This document shows positions 27,194 through 35,931 of a DNA stretch of 36,951 nucleotides, in pieces. How positions within the stretch are numbered: position 1 is the stretch's first letter; each line of letters begins with the position of its first letter. Location: positions 1 to 36,951 of the forward strand of contig JAHECP010000039.1 in the NCBI GenBank assembly GCA_024641665.1, written 5' to 3'. Under the pieces are notes generated by a model, which saw only the letters and a list, made by a program, of their open reading frames with translations, did no database searches and was not told the DNA's origin. The DNA is from Acidobacteriota bacterium. GTDB lineage: Bacteria > Acidobacteriota > Vicinamibacteria > Vicinamibacterales > JAHECP01. A program made the position numbers and the translations under genes.

Positions 27194-28482
27194 CCGGGGC
27201 GCCCGCTCCGGGCCTCGCGCCCGCTCGCCGCGTGCTCGCCAACGGCGCCGCGATCCTGGCCAGGCAGACCACCGCGACGCCGGCCGTGGCCATCAATCTC
27301 ACGATCCGCGCCGGCGTCGTGTACGAGCCCGAGACGCAGCCCGGCCTCGCACACTTCCTCTCGCGCACGATCGACCGCGGCACGGAGCGGCGCACGGCCG
27401 ACGAGCTGGCCGAGGCGCTCGACGGCGCCGGCGTGTCGCTCGGGGTGAGCGTCAACCGCCACACGCTCACGCTGGCCTGTACGTGCCTGACCGAGGACGT
27501 CGCGCGGCTGCTCGATCTGATCGTGGACGTCGTCCGCCGGCCGGTGTTTCCGGAGGCCGAGGTGGCGCGGCGCCGCCAGGAGATCGTGACCAGCCTGCGG
27601 CAGGACCAGGACAACCCCGCCGTGCGCGCCGTCGAAGCGATGCTGGCGTCGCTCTACGGCGACGCTCACCCGTACGGGCGGCCCTCGAAAGGCCGGATCG
27701 ACGACGTGGCGCGGCTCGACCGCCAGGCGCTCTCGGCGTTCCACCGGCACGCGATGACGCCGGGCGGCCTGACGCTCGTGCTGGTGGGCGATCTCGAGGC
27801 CGAGCGGGCGCTCGACCTGGCCGCCGCGCTCCTGGAGGACTGGCCGTCCGCGCCCGCCGCCGAGGCGCGGCTCGCGCCGCCGCCGCCGGTCGCCGAGCGC
27901 TGCACCATCGTCACGCCGATGATGAACAAGTCGCAGACCGACATCGCCTACGGCTTCGCCACGGTCGCGCGCGCGGATCCGGCGTACAACGCGTTCTGGA
28001 TCATGAACACGGTGCTGGGGCAGTACGGGCTGGGCGGCCGGCTCGGCGACAACATCCGCGAGCGGCAGGGCATGGCGTACTACGTGTACAGCGCCTTCGA
28101 CCCGGCGGTCGTGGCAGCGCCGCTCCTCGTGCGCGCGGGCGTGGACAGCGCGAACGTGGATCGGACCCTCGCGGCCATCGACGCCGAGATTGCCGCGCTC
28201 GCGCGCGACGGCGCCACCGTCGAGGAGTTCGAGGACACCCGCCGCTTTCTCGTCGCGTCGATGCCGCGCCTGCTCGAGACCAACGCCAGCATCGCGGACT
28301 TCCTGCAAACCTCGGAGTTCTTCGGTCTGGGCCTCGATTACGATGTCCGCATGCCGGACGAGCTCCAGGCCGTGACGCGCGAGGAGGTCCACGCCGCGGC
28401 GGCGCGTCTCGACCCGGCGCGGGCGACCGTCGCCGTGGCCGGGCCGTACGCCGGAAACGGACGGGGCGCCGGGGGAGCCTGA
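27190..28482 (+). CDS. M16 family protein, non-catalytic partner
   Basis: 430 residues from GTG-27190, which overlaps the upstream TGA (GTGA). At the place of HXXEH it has HFLSR: His55 is kept, but the glutamate and second histidine are Ser58 and Arg59, so it cannot bind zinc in the usual way. The C-terminal half is well kept ([24 protein letters not shown]), including the Arg/Tyr pair used by M16 partners to hold substrate. In known M16B heterodimers such a subunit supports the active one. Both genes are nearly equal in length and adjacent, so duplication followed by specialisation is the simplest explanation. Confidence 0.88.
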   Translation: MTGAPAPGLAPARRVLANGAAILARQTTATPAVAINLTIRAGVVYEPETQPGLAHFLSRTIDRGTERRTADELAEALDGAGVSLGVSVNRHTLTLACTCLTEDVARLLDLIVDVVRRPVFPEAEVARRRQEIVTSLRQDQDNPAVRAVEAMLASLYGDAHPYGRPSKGRIDDVARLDRQALSAFHRHAMTPGGLTLVLVGDLEAERALDLAAALLEDWPSAPAAEARLAPPPPVAERCTIVTPMMNKSQTDIAYGFATVARADPAYNAFWIMNTVLGQYGLGGRLGDNIRERQGMAYYVYSAFDPAVVAAPLLVRAGVDSANVDRTLAAIDAEIAALARDGATVEEFEDTRRFLVASMPRLLETNASIADFLQTSEFFGLGLDYDVRMPDELQAVTREEVHAAAARLDPARATVAVAGPYAGNGRGAGGA

Positions 28483-28499
28483 GCGCAGGCGTCATCGTC

Positions 28500-29189
28500 A
28501 TGGGATCGACCAGAGCCGTCTTCTTCGACGTCGACTTCACGCTCATCTACCCGGGCCCGACGTTCCAGGGCGAGGGCTACCGCGCGTTCTGCGCGAAGCA
28601 CGGCGTGAGGGTGGACGCCTCGCGGTTCGCCGGGGCGGTCGCCGGCGCGTCGGCCGTCCTCGACGACGCGCAGGACCACGCCTACGACCCGCAGATCTTC
28701 ATCGACTACACGAGCCGCGTGATTCAGGGGATGGGCGGCGCGGGGCCTGGCGTCGCCCTGGCGGCGCGGGAGATGTACGACGAGTGGGCCGGCAACCAGC
28801 ACTTCCTCCTGTACGACGACGTGCCGGACGTGCTGGCAAGCCTGCGCCGGGCGGGGCTGCGCGTCGGCCTCATCTCGAACTCGCACCGGTGCCTGGCGTC
28901 GTTCCAGAGCCATTTCGAGCTCGACGGCCTCATCTCGGCCGCGGTCTCCTCGTCGGAGCACGGCTACATGAAGCCGCACCCGAGCATCTTCGAGGCCGCG
29001 ATGCGGCTCGTCGCCGCCGCGCCCGCCGAGTCGGTCATGGTGGGCGACAGCATGGCGCAGGACATCGAGGGCGCGCGGCGGCTGGGCATGCGCGGCGTGC
29101 TCGTCGCCCGTTCGGGCCGCACCCCCGTCCCCGCGCCCGACGACGTGCCCGTCATCCGGTCGCTCCGCGAGCTCGAGGCGCTGCTGTGA
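28500..29189 (+). CDS. HAD superfamily hydrolase
   Basis: Probable phosphatase of 229 residues. All four HAD motifs are visible: motif I FFDVDFTLI (Asp10, Asp12), motif II GLISNS, motif III lysine in MKPHPSIF, and motif IV VGDSMAQDIEGARRLG. A helical cap (about 20-95) lies between motifs I and II, the C1-type layout shared with haloacid dehalogenases and phosphoglycolate-type phosphatases. ATG-28500 is preferred; the ribosome site is weak. It follows the M16 pair by 17 bp, so it is likely co-transcribed. The substrate cannot be read from sequence. Confidence 0.87.
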   Translation: MGSTRAVFFDVDFTLIYPGPTFQGEGYRAFCAKHGVRVDASRFAGAVAGASAVLDDAQDHAYDPQIFIDYTSRVIQGMGGAGPGVALAAREMYDEWAGNQHFLLYDDVPDVLASLRRAGLRVGLISNSHRCLASFQSHFELDGLISAAVSSSEHGYMKPHPSIFEAAMRLVAAAPAESVMVGDSMAQDIEGARRLGMRGVLVARSGRTPVPAPDDVPVIRSLRELEALL

Positions 29190-29557
29190 GCCATGGAGAC
29201 ATGTGAACGAATCGCCGATCGTGTCCTGAGGTGTACGTAGTGCCGGGCTTCAGCCCGGCCGCGGCGGCGCGCCGGCCCCGGGCGGTATCGGGGCCGCGCC
29301 CTGCGACGGCTCGCGCGGCAAACGCACCCTCCGGCGCGTGTGCTTACGATGCGCGCGGCGGCTGGGGTTCGTCGCGTGGACAGCCAACAATCATGTGCCG
29401 CACCCGGGCAACGCCGACTTCATTGTCGAAAGCGACGCCGCCGCGCCCGGACCGCCTGCGGGCGCGTTTGCCGACTGACGCGTGCGCGCGCGAGGTCGCA
29501 ACTGGGCGCTTGCCCCGACGCCACCCGGGGCCGGCGCGTGCAATGGCGTGGCAGCCT
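29190..29557. other. Gene-free stretch with a REP-like palindrome
   Basis: I see no gene. GTAG at 29237-29240 directly precedes (1-bp gap) a 7-bp GCCGGGC/GCCCGGC hairpin (29242-29259, loop TTCA), followed by a second hairpin (29273-29280 with 29289-29296). A GTAG tetranucleotide next to a GC-rich palindrome is the layout of REP elements mobilised by TnpA-REP transposases. The rest is GC-rich with no structure I can name. Confidence 0.4.
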
Positions 29558-29585
29558 GTGAGCCGTGAGCCCTCAGCCGTGAGCC
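29558..29585 (+). repeat. GTGAGCC heptamer array before the GNAT gene
   Basis: Four 7-bp units in register; the first, second and fourth are GTGAGCC and the third is CTCAGCC. The array ends 7 bp before the ATG of the GNAT gene and occupies its ribosome-site position. The same heptamer forms the array at 15183-15217. Confidence 0.78.
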
Positions 29586-29592
29586 GCTATCC

Positions 29593-30429
29593 ATGCAAAT
29601 CCGCGATCTGACCACCATCGAAGACTTCCGCCGCGTCGTCGAGCTCGAGATGGCGATCTGGGGCTACACCAACAGCGACGACGCCGTGGGCGTGCCGATC
29701 CTCGTCGTCACCAGCAAGCGCGGCGGCATCCTGCTCGGCGCCTTCGACGACGGCGAGATGATTGGCTTCGCGTACTCGCTGCCGGGCATCAAGGCCGGCC
29801 GGCCGACGCAGTGGTCGCACATGCTGGGCGTCGTACCGCGTGCGCGCGACACGGGGCTCGGGACCGAGCTGAAGCTGGCGCAGCGACGCCGGGCGCTGGC
29901 GATGGGCCTCGACCTCATCGAGTGGACCTACGACCCGCTGCAGGCGCTCAACGCGCACCTCAACTTCACCAAGCTGGGCACCGTCGTGGAGGAGTACGAG
30001 GTCAACATCTACGGCGACTCGTCGAGCCCGCTGCACAAGGGGACGCCGACCGACCGCTTCGTGGCCGAGTGGTGGATCCGCAAGCCGCACGTCGAGCGAC
30101 GTCTCGCGTCCCGTACGCTTCCACCGCTGCGCGCGACCGACGTGTTCGACGCGCCGACGGTGAACGCGACGGAACGCGCGGGCGAGTGGCTGCGCTGCGC
30201 GTCGTACGATCTGGAACGGACCGACGCGCGCCTGACCGCCGAGATCCCGATGGGCTTCGGCGAGATGATGGTGCACGAGCCCGAGCTGGCGCTCGACTGG
30301 CGGATGCGGACGCGCGCGATCTTCACCGGCTACTTCGAGCGGGGCTATCGCGTGGTGGACTTCTTCCTCGACCGGCGCGGCGGACGCGGGCGCTACCTGC
30401 TGTCGTCCCGTGAGGTGCCGACCGAGTGA
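29593..30429 (+). CDS. GNAT-superfamily acetyltransferase-like protein (COG3375 type)
   Basis: 278 residues. The N-terminal half is a GNAT fold: WGYTNSDDAVGVPILVVTSKRGGILLGAFDDGEMIGFAYSL style strand order, then the acetyl-CoA-binding segment MLGVVPRARDTGLGTELKLAQRRRALA with the R/G-x-x-G-x-G/A-like turn. LIEWTYDPLQALNAHLNFTKLG follows and is characteristic of the COG3375 group. The C-terminal half (about 150-278) is less recognisable. Substrate unknown. No Shine-Dalgarno: the 35 bp upstream are a heptamer array and GCTATCC. Start ATG-29593 is supported by the typical MxIRDLTTIEDF opening. Confidence 0.82.
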   Translation: MQIRDLTTIEDFRRVVELEMAIWGYTNSDDAVGVPILVVTSKRGGILLGAFDDGEMIGFAYSLPGIKAGRPTQWSHMLGVVPRARDTGLGTELKLAQRRRALAMGLDLIEWTYDPLQALNAHLNFTKLGTVVEEYEVNIYGDSSSPLHKGTPTDRFVAEWWIRKPHVERRLASRTLPPLRATDVFDAPTVNATERAGEWLRCASYDLERTDARLTAEIPMGFGEMMVHEPELALDWRMRTRAIFTGYFERGYRVVDFFLDRRGGRGRYLLSSREVPTE

Positions 30430-30485
30430 GGGACGCCGGCCGCCGGGGGCTCCGCCTCGTCTAAACGCCCAGAGGAGGGTCCCGT

Positions 30486-31118
30486 ATGTCGAAGACGTGC
30501 GTGTTCGCGGCCCTGTTCTGCATCCTCGTCACGCCGATGGCATCGGCGCAGTCGCCGATGTCCCAAGAAGAAGTCCTGAAGGCGATTGCGCTTGGGCGCT
30601 ATGGGAACCCCAAACCATACGAGGCGACGCTCAACGGATGGCACGCGGGAGCGGGCGTCGTCTACACGCCGTTCGTCCGCGTCGCCATGGCGGCTCGGCT
30701 CGCACGCGACACGAAGCGGCCGTTCGGCCTTGAGGACGTCAGGCCCTGGATGAGCTCTCCGGAGGTCTGGGTGGCGCTCCGCTGGTATCCCAGGGACGCT
30801 CCGGGCCGCTATGCGGACCTGGTCGAACAGGCCAAGGCGGAGCACCAACGGCCCGTCGTGATGCTGGGTCCGAGCGGCTTCGGGCCCAAGCAGCTCGACG
30901 GGCGCGATCCGCTGTGGAGCAAGGGACCGGAGGCGCTGGCGCCGCTCGGGCCGCTGCCGTTCGAGGACATCATTGCCGTGGCGGCCTTCCCGCGGGAGGC
31001 GCTGGTGCCCGGACACGACATCGTCGTGTACTACAGAGTGCCCTCTCCGACGGGAACGATCGTGTATCCAATTCGCGTGATGCGCCTCGAGGAAGGCGTG
31101 ATCGGCACCTGGCGATGA
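30486..31118 (+). CDS. Secreted protein of unknown function
   Basis: 210 residues with a clear Sec signal peptide (about 1-21, hydrophobic core VFAALFCILVTPMA, likely cleavage after ASA). The mature part contains an AIALGRYGNPKPYEATLNG segment, VVYTPFVRVAMAARLA and a Pro/Trp-rich centre, and ends in a beta-rich domain (HDIVVYYRVPSPTGTIVYPIRVMRLE). No cysteines in the mature protein and no membrane helix or lipobox. I do not recognise a family. GAGGAGGG lies 6 nt before the ATG, so translation should be efficient. It converges with the HIT gene, 19 bp away. Confidence 0.78.
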   Translation: MSKTCVFAALFCILVTPMASAQSPMSQEEVLKAIALGRYGNPKPYEATLNGWHAGAGVVYTPFVRVAMAARLARDTKRPFGLEDVRPWMSSPEVWVALRWYPRDAPGRYADLVEQAKAEHQRPVVMLGPSGFGPKQLDGRDPLWSKGPEALAPLGPLPFEDIIAVAAFPREALVPGHDIVVYYRVPSPTGTIVYPIRVMRLEEGVIGTWR

Positions 31119-31137
31119 CCGGCGCCGCCGCGCCGCT

Positions 31138-31485
31138 TCACCCCGGCGGCCAGCCGAGCCGCCGCCCGCCCAGCAGGTGCAGGTGGATGTGGAAGACGCT
31201 CTGGCCGGCGCCGCGGTTGCAGTTGAACACCGTGCGGTAGCCGGACTGATCGACGCCGCGCGCACGCGCGATCGCCGCCGCCCGCCGGATCATCTCGCCC
31301 ACCAGCCCGTCGTCCTCGGCGGCCAGCTCGTTGAGCGTCGCGACGTGGCGCCGCGGGATCACGAGGACGTGCAGGGGCGCCTGCGGGTTGATGTCCTCGA
31401 TGGCCACCAGGCGCTCGTCCTCGTGGACGATGCGTGCGTGAGCCTTGCCCTCGACGATGCGGCAGAAGAGGCAGCTGTCGGTCAT
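31138..31485 (-). CDS. HIT family nucleotide-binding protein
   Basis: 115 residues of the HINT/Hit type, which hydrolyse purine nucleoside phosphoramidates. CLFCRIVEGKAHARIVHEDE is the N-terminal signature, and the histidine triad reads HIHLHLL near the C-terminus (VFHIHLHLLGGRRLGWPPG). The start ATG overlaps the prmC stop as ATGA, so the gene is coupled to prmC and is the last of the thiD-moaED-prfA-prmC run. The C-terminal end is normal for the family. Confidence 0.93.
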   Translation of the reverse strand: MTDSCLFCRIVEGKAHARIVHEDERLVAIEDINPQAPLHVLVIPRRHVATLNELAAEDDGLVGEMIRRAAAIARARGVDQSGYRTVFNCNRGAGQSVFHIHLHLLGGRRLGWPPG

Positions 31486-32345
31486 CGGTCGTCTTCTTTT
31501 TCGCGCCGCGCGACGGCCGTGCGGTCGATGCCCTGCAGGTCGGCGCGGATCCGCTCGAGCGTCCAGCCCCGGCGCGTGAAGTAGCTCCGCACCGCCTCGT
31601 CCTGGCCCAGGCCGAACTCGCAGACGAAGCGCCCGCCGGGCCGCAGGCAACGCCACGCCTGATCGATGATGCGCGCCAGCGCGTCGAGGCCGTCGGCGCC
31701 GCCGAAGAGGGCCACCGCGGGCTCGTGGTCCCGGACCTCGGGCTGCAGGCCGGCGGCGAAGCGGCTCGCGACGTACGGCGGGTTGGCGACGATGAGGTCG
31801 GCGGCGAGCGCGAGGCCTTCGAGCAGGTCGGTGCGCACGAAGCGGACGCGTGCCGCGACGCCGTGACGCTCGGCGTTGCGTCGGGCGACGGCGAGCGCCG
31901 GCGCCGACACGTCGGTGGCCGTCACCCGCGCCGCCGGAAGCTCGTGCGCGAGCGCGACGGCCAGGCAGCCGCTGCCGGTGCCGACGTCCACGAGGGTCGC
32001 GGGCGGATCGTCCTTCGCGGTATCCAGCGCTTCTTCGACGAGCAGCTCCGACTCGGGCCGCGGGATGAGGACGTCGGGCGTCACCTCGAAGTCGAGCCCC
32101 CAGAACTCGCGCGTGCCGAGGATGTAGGCGGGCGGCTCGCGGCGCAGCCGGCGGCCGACGAGCGTCTGGTACTGCGCCTCGAAATCGGCGGGCTCGGCGT
32201 CACGGCGGTGGGCGAGGTAGTGCGCGCGGTCCCAGCCGAGCGCGTGGCGCGCCAGCAGTTCGGCGTCGCGCGCCGCCTGCTCGGGCGGGATGCCGGCCGT
32301 CCCGAGCGCGGTCGCCGCGCGCGTCACGTGGTCGAAGATCGTCAT
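31482..32345 (-). CDS. prmC: Release factor glutamine methyltransferase
   Basis: Methylates the glutamine of the GGQ motif in RF1 and RF2; the target gene prfA is directly upstream. It has 287 residues: an N-terminal helical domain (about 1-80), a SAM-binding Rossmann domain with VDVGTGSGCLAVAL, and the catalytic NPPY in DLIVANPPYVASR. The start is ATG-32345, 17 bp after prfA. The stop overlaps the HIT start by four bases. Confidence 0.95.
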   Translation of the reverse strand: MTIFDHVTRAATALGTAGIPPEQAARDAELLARHALGWDRAHYLAHRRDAEPADFEAQYQTLVGRRLRREPPAYILGTREFWGLDFEVTPDVLIPRPESELLVEEALDTAKDDPPATLVDVGTGSGCLAVALAHELPAARVTATDVSAPALAVARRNAERHGVAARVRFVRTDLLEGLALAADLIVANPPYVASRFAAGLQPEVRDHEPAVALFGGADGLDALARIIDQAWRCLRPGGRFVCEFGLGQDEAVRSYFTRRGWTLERIRADLQGIDRTAVARREKEDDR

Positions 32346-32362
32346 CTCAAGGTCGCAGGACG

Positions 32363-33496
<1,134 letters not shown>

Positions 33497-33509
33497 ATGC
33501 GGATCCCGA

Positions 33510-33761
33510 TTAGCGCCGCCCGCCGGACACCGGCGGCAGAAAGGCCACGTCGTCGCCGTTGGCGAGCGCCCGCGTCATCGGCGAGTAGTCGTCGTTCACC
33601 GCGGCCGACACCGACCGGGTGTAGGGTTCGAGCGCCGGGAACTCGCGCGCGAGCGCGCCCCAGACGTCGGCCACCGTCGCCGCGCCGCCGACCTCGCGCG
33701 TCAGCTCGTCGCGCCGGGCCAGCTCGCGGAGCCGCGCGAACAGGCGGATGGTCACGCGCAT
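33510..33761 (-). CDS. moaD: Molybdopterin synthase small subunit MoaD, with two residues after the GG end
   Basis: Sulfur carrier for molybdopterin synthesis, 83 residues of ubiquitin fold ([13 protein letters not shown], then [11 protein letters not shown]). In typical MoaD the two glycines are the exact C-terminus and are adenylated and thiocarboxylated. Here they are followed by two arginines before the TAA stop, so the GG is not terminal as encoded. Removal of the RR or an alternative C-terminus would be needed. The start overlaps the end of moaE by 10 bp. Call firm from fold and neighbour; function as standard MoaD uncertain. Confidence 0.85.
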   Translation of the reverse strand: MRVTIRLFARLRELARRDELTREVGGAATVADVWGALAREFPALEPYTRSVSAAVNDDYSPMTRALANGDDVAFLPPVSGGRR

Positions 33762-34246
33762 GATCGCCCGAGCGCCTCCTGGCGCGCCTGCTCGTCGTCA
33801 GGATCGGCCGTGGCTCCCTCGATCCAGACGTCGCCCCCCTCGAAGTACTCGTGCTTCCAGATCGGCGCGATCTGCTTCACGCGCTCGATGGTGTAGCGGC
33901 AGGCCGCGAACGCCTCGGCGCGGTGCGGCGAGCCCGCCGCGATCGCCACGCTGGCCTCGCCGATCTCGAGCCGCCCGACACGGTGGTGCAGCGCCAGGCG
34001 CACGGTGGGCCACCGCGCGCGCACCTCGGCGTCGATGCGCTCGAAGGCGCGCACCGCCAGCCGCTCGTGCGCCTCGTACTCGAGCCGGAGCACCCGGCGG
34101 CCGAGGTTGCGCTCGCGCACTAGGCCCAGGAACGTCGCCACCGCGCCCGGGCGCCCCGGCGCCGCGTCACCGGGCGCCGACACGAGGCCGATGAGCGGTT
34201 CCAGCGAGAGCCGGTCGCTCGTCACCGCGAAGCGCGAGCTGGACAT
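33752..34246 (-). CDS. moaE: Molybdopterin synthase catalytic subunit MoaE
   Basis: Binds thiocarboxylated MoaD and converts cyclic pyranopterin monophosphate to molybdopterin. It has 164 residues from ATG-34246 (MSSSRFAVTSD), or 165 from the adjacent ATG at 34249. Family features: VATFLGLVRERNLGRRVLRLEYEAHERLA, HHRVGRLEIGEASVAIA, RAEAFAACRYTIERVKQIAPIWKHEYF with the conserved Lys. A TATACT box (34253-34258) ends 6 nt before ATG-34246 with no Shine-Dalgarno, suggesting a leaderless start there. It overlaps moaD; thiD ends 21 bp upstream. Other moa genes must lie elsewhere. Confidence 0.92.
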   Translation of the reverse strand: MSSSRFAVTSDRLSLEPLIGLVSAPGDAAPGRPGAVATFLGLVRERNLGRRVLRLEYEAHERLAVRAFERIDAEVRARWPTVRLALHHRVGRLEIGEASVAIAAGSPHRAEAFAACRYTIERVKQIAPIWKHEYFEGGDVWIEGATADPDDEQARQEALGRSCA

Positions 34247-34252
34247 CATCCC

Positions 34253-34258
34253 AGTATA
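34253..34258 (-). promoter_or_regulatory. -10 box placed for a leaderless moaE mRNA
   Basis: TATACT in the short thiD-moaE gap, 6 nt before ATG-34246. No -35 match. It suggests an internal promoter for moaE-moaD-prfA-prmC-HIT. Confidence 0.45.
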
Positions 34259-34267
34259 GCCCAGGGC

Positions 34268-35077
34268 TCAGACGCCCTTGCGCGGCGCCGCCGCCTCGAT
34301 GGGCCACAGGTGGTTGACCGGCCCGTGGCCGCGGCCGATGGCCGGCGCGCGCCGGATCGCCTCGGTGAGGTAGATCTTCGCGCGCTCGACCGCGTCCCGG
34401 AGCGGCACGCCCACCGCCAGGTTCGCGGCGATGGCCGAGGCGTAGGTGCAGCCCGTGCCGTGCGTGCTCGTGCCCGCCAGCCGGGGCGCCCTGAACAACG
34501 TCATCTCACGGCCGTCCCAGAAGACGTCCACGGCCTCATCGCCCCCGAGGTGCCCGCCCTTGACGACCACGGCCTGCGGGCCCATCTCGCGGATCCGCCG
34601 CGCCGCCCGCCGCGCGTGATCGAGATCGGCGACGATCATCTCGGCCAGGACCTCGGCCTCCGGCACGTTGGGCGTGAGGACGAACGCGCGCGGCAGGAGC
34701 TCGGTCCGGAGCGCCGCGACGGCTTCGTCCTCCAGCAGGCGGTCGCCGCTCTTCGCGATCATCACCGGATCGACCACGACGCGCGGGAGCTCGAGGCTCT
34801 CGATGGCGGCGGCCACCGCCTCGATGATGGCGGCGTTGGCGAGCATGCCGGTCTTGACGGCGTCGGCGCCGATGTCGGTGACGACCGCTTCGATCTGGGC
34901 CGTGACGAGGTCCGCGGGCAGCGCGAGCACCGCCGTGACGCCGACGGTGTTCTGCGCCGTGATGGCCGTGATGGCGCTCGTGCCGAACACGCCGTGAGCG
35001 GCGAAGGTCTTCAGGTCGGCCTGGATGCCCGCGCCGCCGCCCGAATCGCTGCCGGCGATTGTCAGTGCGGTGTGCAT
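34268..35077 (-). CDS. thiD: Hydroxymethylpyrimidine/phosphomethylpyrimidine kinase
   Basis: Phosphorylates HMP and HMP-P for thiamine synthesis. It has 269 residues. Signature segments: ALTIAGSDSGGGAGIQADLKTF at the start, AITAQNTVGV, DPVMIAKSGDRLL, LTPNVPEAEVL, and the anion-hole and catalytic GTGCTYASAIAANLA in the C-terminal part. The start is ATG-35077, 17 bp from the divergent bioY; GAGG about 12 nt upstream could act as ribosome site. No TPP riboswitch fits in this short gap. Downstream genes moaE-moaD-prfA follow closely. Confidence 0.95.
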   Translation of the reverse strand: MHTALTIAGSDSGGGAGIQADLKTFAAHGVFGTSAITAITAQNTVGVTAVLALPADLVTAQIEAVVTDIGADAVKTGMLANAAIIEAVAAAIESLELPRVVVDPVMIAKSGDRLLEDEAVAALRTELLPRAFVLTPNVPEAEVLAEMIVADLDHARRAARRIREMGPQAVVVKGGHLGGDEAVDVFWDGREMTLFRAPRLAGTSTHGTGCTYASAIAANLAVGVPLRDAVERAKIYLTEAIRRAPAIGRGHGPVNHLWPIEAAAPRKGV

Positions 35078-35087
35078 ACAGTAGAAT
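35059..35087 (+). promoter_or_regulatory. bioY promoter, overlapping the thiD 5' end
   Basis: TTGTCA (35059-35064), 17-bp spacer, TAGAAT (35082-35087). The -35 and most of the spacer lie inside the first codons of thiD on the other strand. Predicted start at about 35094-35095, which is the bioY start codon. Confidence 0.68.
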
Positions 35088-35094
35088 CCTCGCT

Positions 35095-35721
35095 ATGATG
35101 AGCGGTCGTGCCCAGCGCTTCGCGGTGTCCGAGACCTTAGTGTCGGCGTTCGCCGGCCGCACCGACTACGCGTCGGCCACGCGTGTCGGGGCCGTGCTCT
35201 TCATCACGGCGCTCACTGCCGCGGCCGCGCAGATCAGCGTGCCGCTGCCGTTCACGCCGGTGCCGTTCACGCTGCAGCCCATGGTCGTATTGCTCGGCGG
35301 CGCGGCGCTTGGCGCGCGCCTCGGGCTCTCCAGCCAGGTACTGTATCTCGCGCTCGGCCTCGCGGGCCTGCCCGTGTTCGCCGCCTCGCCGCTGCTGCCG
35401 CAGGGCGCGGCGCGGCTCCTGGGGCCGACCGGCGGCTACCTGATGAGCTATCCGTTCGCCGCCTTCGTGGCCGGCTGGCTCGCCGAGCGCGGCTTCGACC
35501 GCCGCTACCTCACGTCGGTCGTGGCCATGGCCGCCGGCCTCGCCGTCATCTTCGCCGCGGGCGTCGGCTGGCTCGCCTGGCTCCAGCCGGGCCACGCCGG
35601 CTTCGCGGTCGCGATCGGGTCGGGCCTCGCGCCGTTCCTGCCCGCCGACCTCCTGAAGATCGTCCTGGCCGCCGCCGTGCTGCCGCCGGTCTGGCGCTTC
35701 ACCGGCCTCGGCTGCACCTAA
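35095..35721 (+). CDS. bioY: BioY biotin transporter substrate-binding subunit
   Basis: S-component of the energy-coupling-factor (ECF) biotin uptake system; it can work alone or with EcfAAT. It has 208 residues, with five to six membrane helices and the family motif SVPLPFTPVPFTLQPMVVLLGGAALG, followed by GPTGGYLMSYPFAAFVAGWLAER. ATG-35095 is chosen (twin ATG) because the predicted transcript begins there; upstream in-frame GTG and ATG codons lie in or before the -35 region. No Shine-Dalgarno, so leaderless translation is likely. No EcfA/T genes are in the window. No BirA-like operator is recognised. A 93-bp three-hairpin repeat begins 3 bp after the stop. Confidence 0.93.
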   Translation: MMSGRAQRFAVSETLVSAFAGRTDYASATRVGAVLFITALTAAAAQISVPLPFTPVPFTLQPMVVLLGGAALGARLGLSSQVLYLALGLAGLPVFAASPLLPQGAARLLGPTGGYLMSYPFAAFVAGWLAERGFDRRYLTSVVAMAAGLAVIFAAGVGWLAWLQPGHAGFAVAIGSGLAPFLPADLLKIVLAAAVLPPVWRFTGLGCT

Positions 35722-35723
35722 CC

Positions 35724-35816
35724 TCACGTGGGGCTCCGCCCCACACCCCGGCTCGGTCGCTCGCGGGGCCCCATCGCCCCGCGCCGCTCCCTCGCGGGCC
35801 GCGCCGTGCGCGGCCT
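35724..35816 (+). repeat. Three-hairpin dispersed repeat, copy B
   Basis: Second copy of the element at 2461-2553: 89 of 93 bases identical, no gaps. Hairpins at 35728-35744, 35762-35783 (8-bp stem) and 35796-35816. It starts 3 bp after the bioY stop and lies between convergent genes, whereas copy A lies between divergent genes. It has no U-run, so it is not a standard terminator. Confidence 0.88.
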
Positions 35817-35889
35817 GCCGTGCTTGCGAGGAAGGTGACCGTTTCGTACACGTTCTGACGAGCAAGCACGGCTAGCGCCTTGAATGTCG

Positions 35890-35931
35890 GCATTCGGCGT
35901 TCGGCATTCCGCATTCCGCATTCCGCATTAC
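35890..35931 (-). repeat. GCATTCC heptamer array overlapping a stop codon
   Basis: Six 7-bp units on the plus strand: three central GCATTCC, flanked by variants (GCATTCG and GCGTTCG on the left, GCATTAC on the right). The TTA of the last unit (35928-35930) is the TAA stop of the minus-strand phosphatase-superfamily gene. The placement matches the arrays at 15183 and 14420, although the repeat words differ. Confidence 0.8.

Noticed and set aside
34249-34268. A TPP riboswitch or other known riboswitch near thiD or bioY
   Set aside because: The gaps flanking thiD are 17-21 bp, far too short for an aptamer.
35059-35094. An upstream in-frame start for bioY at 35059
   Set aside because: It would start within the promoter -35 and add a 12-residue extension unlike BioY N-termini; twin ATG at 35095 coincides with the predicted transcript start.
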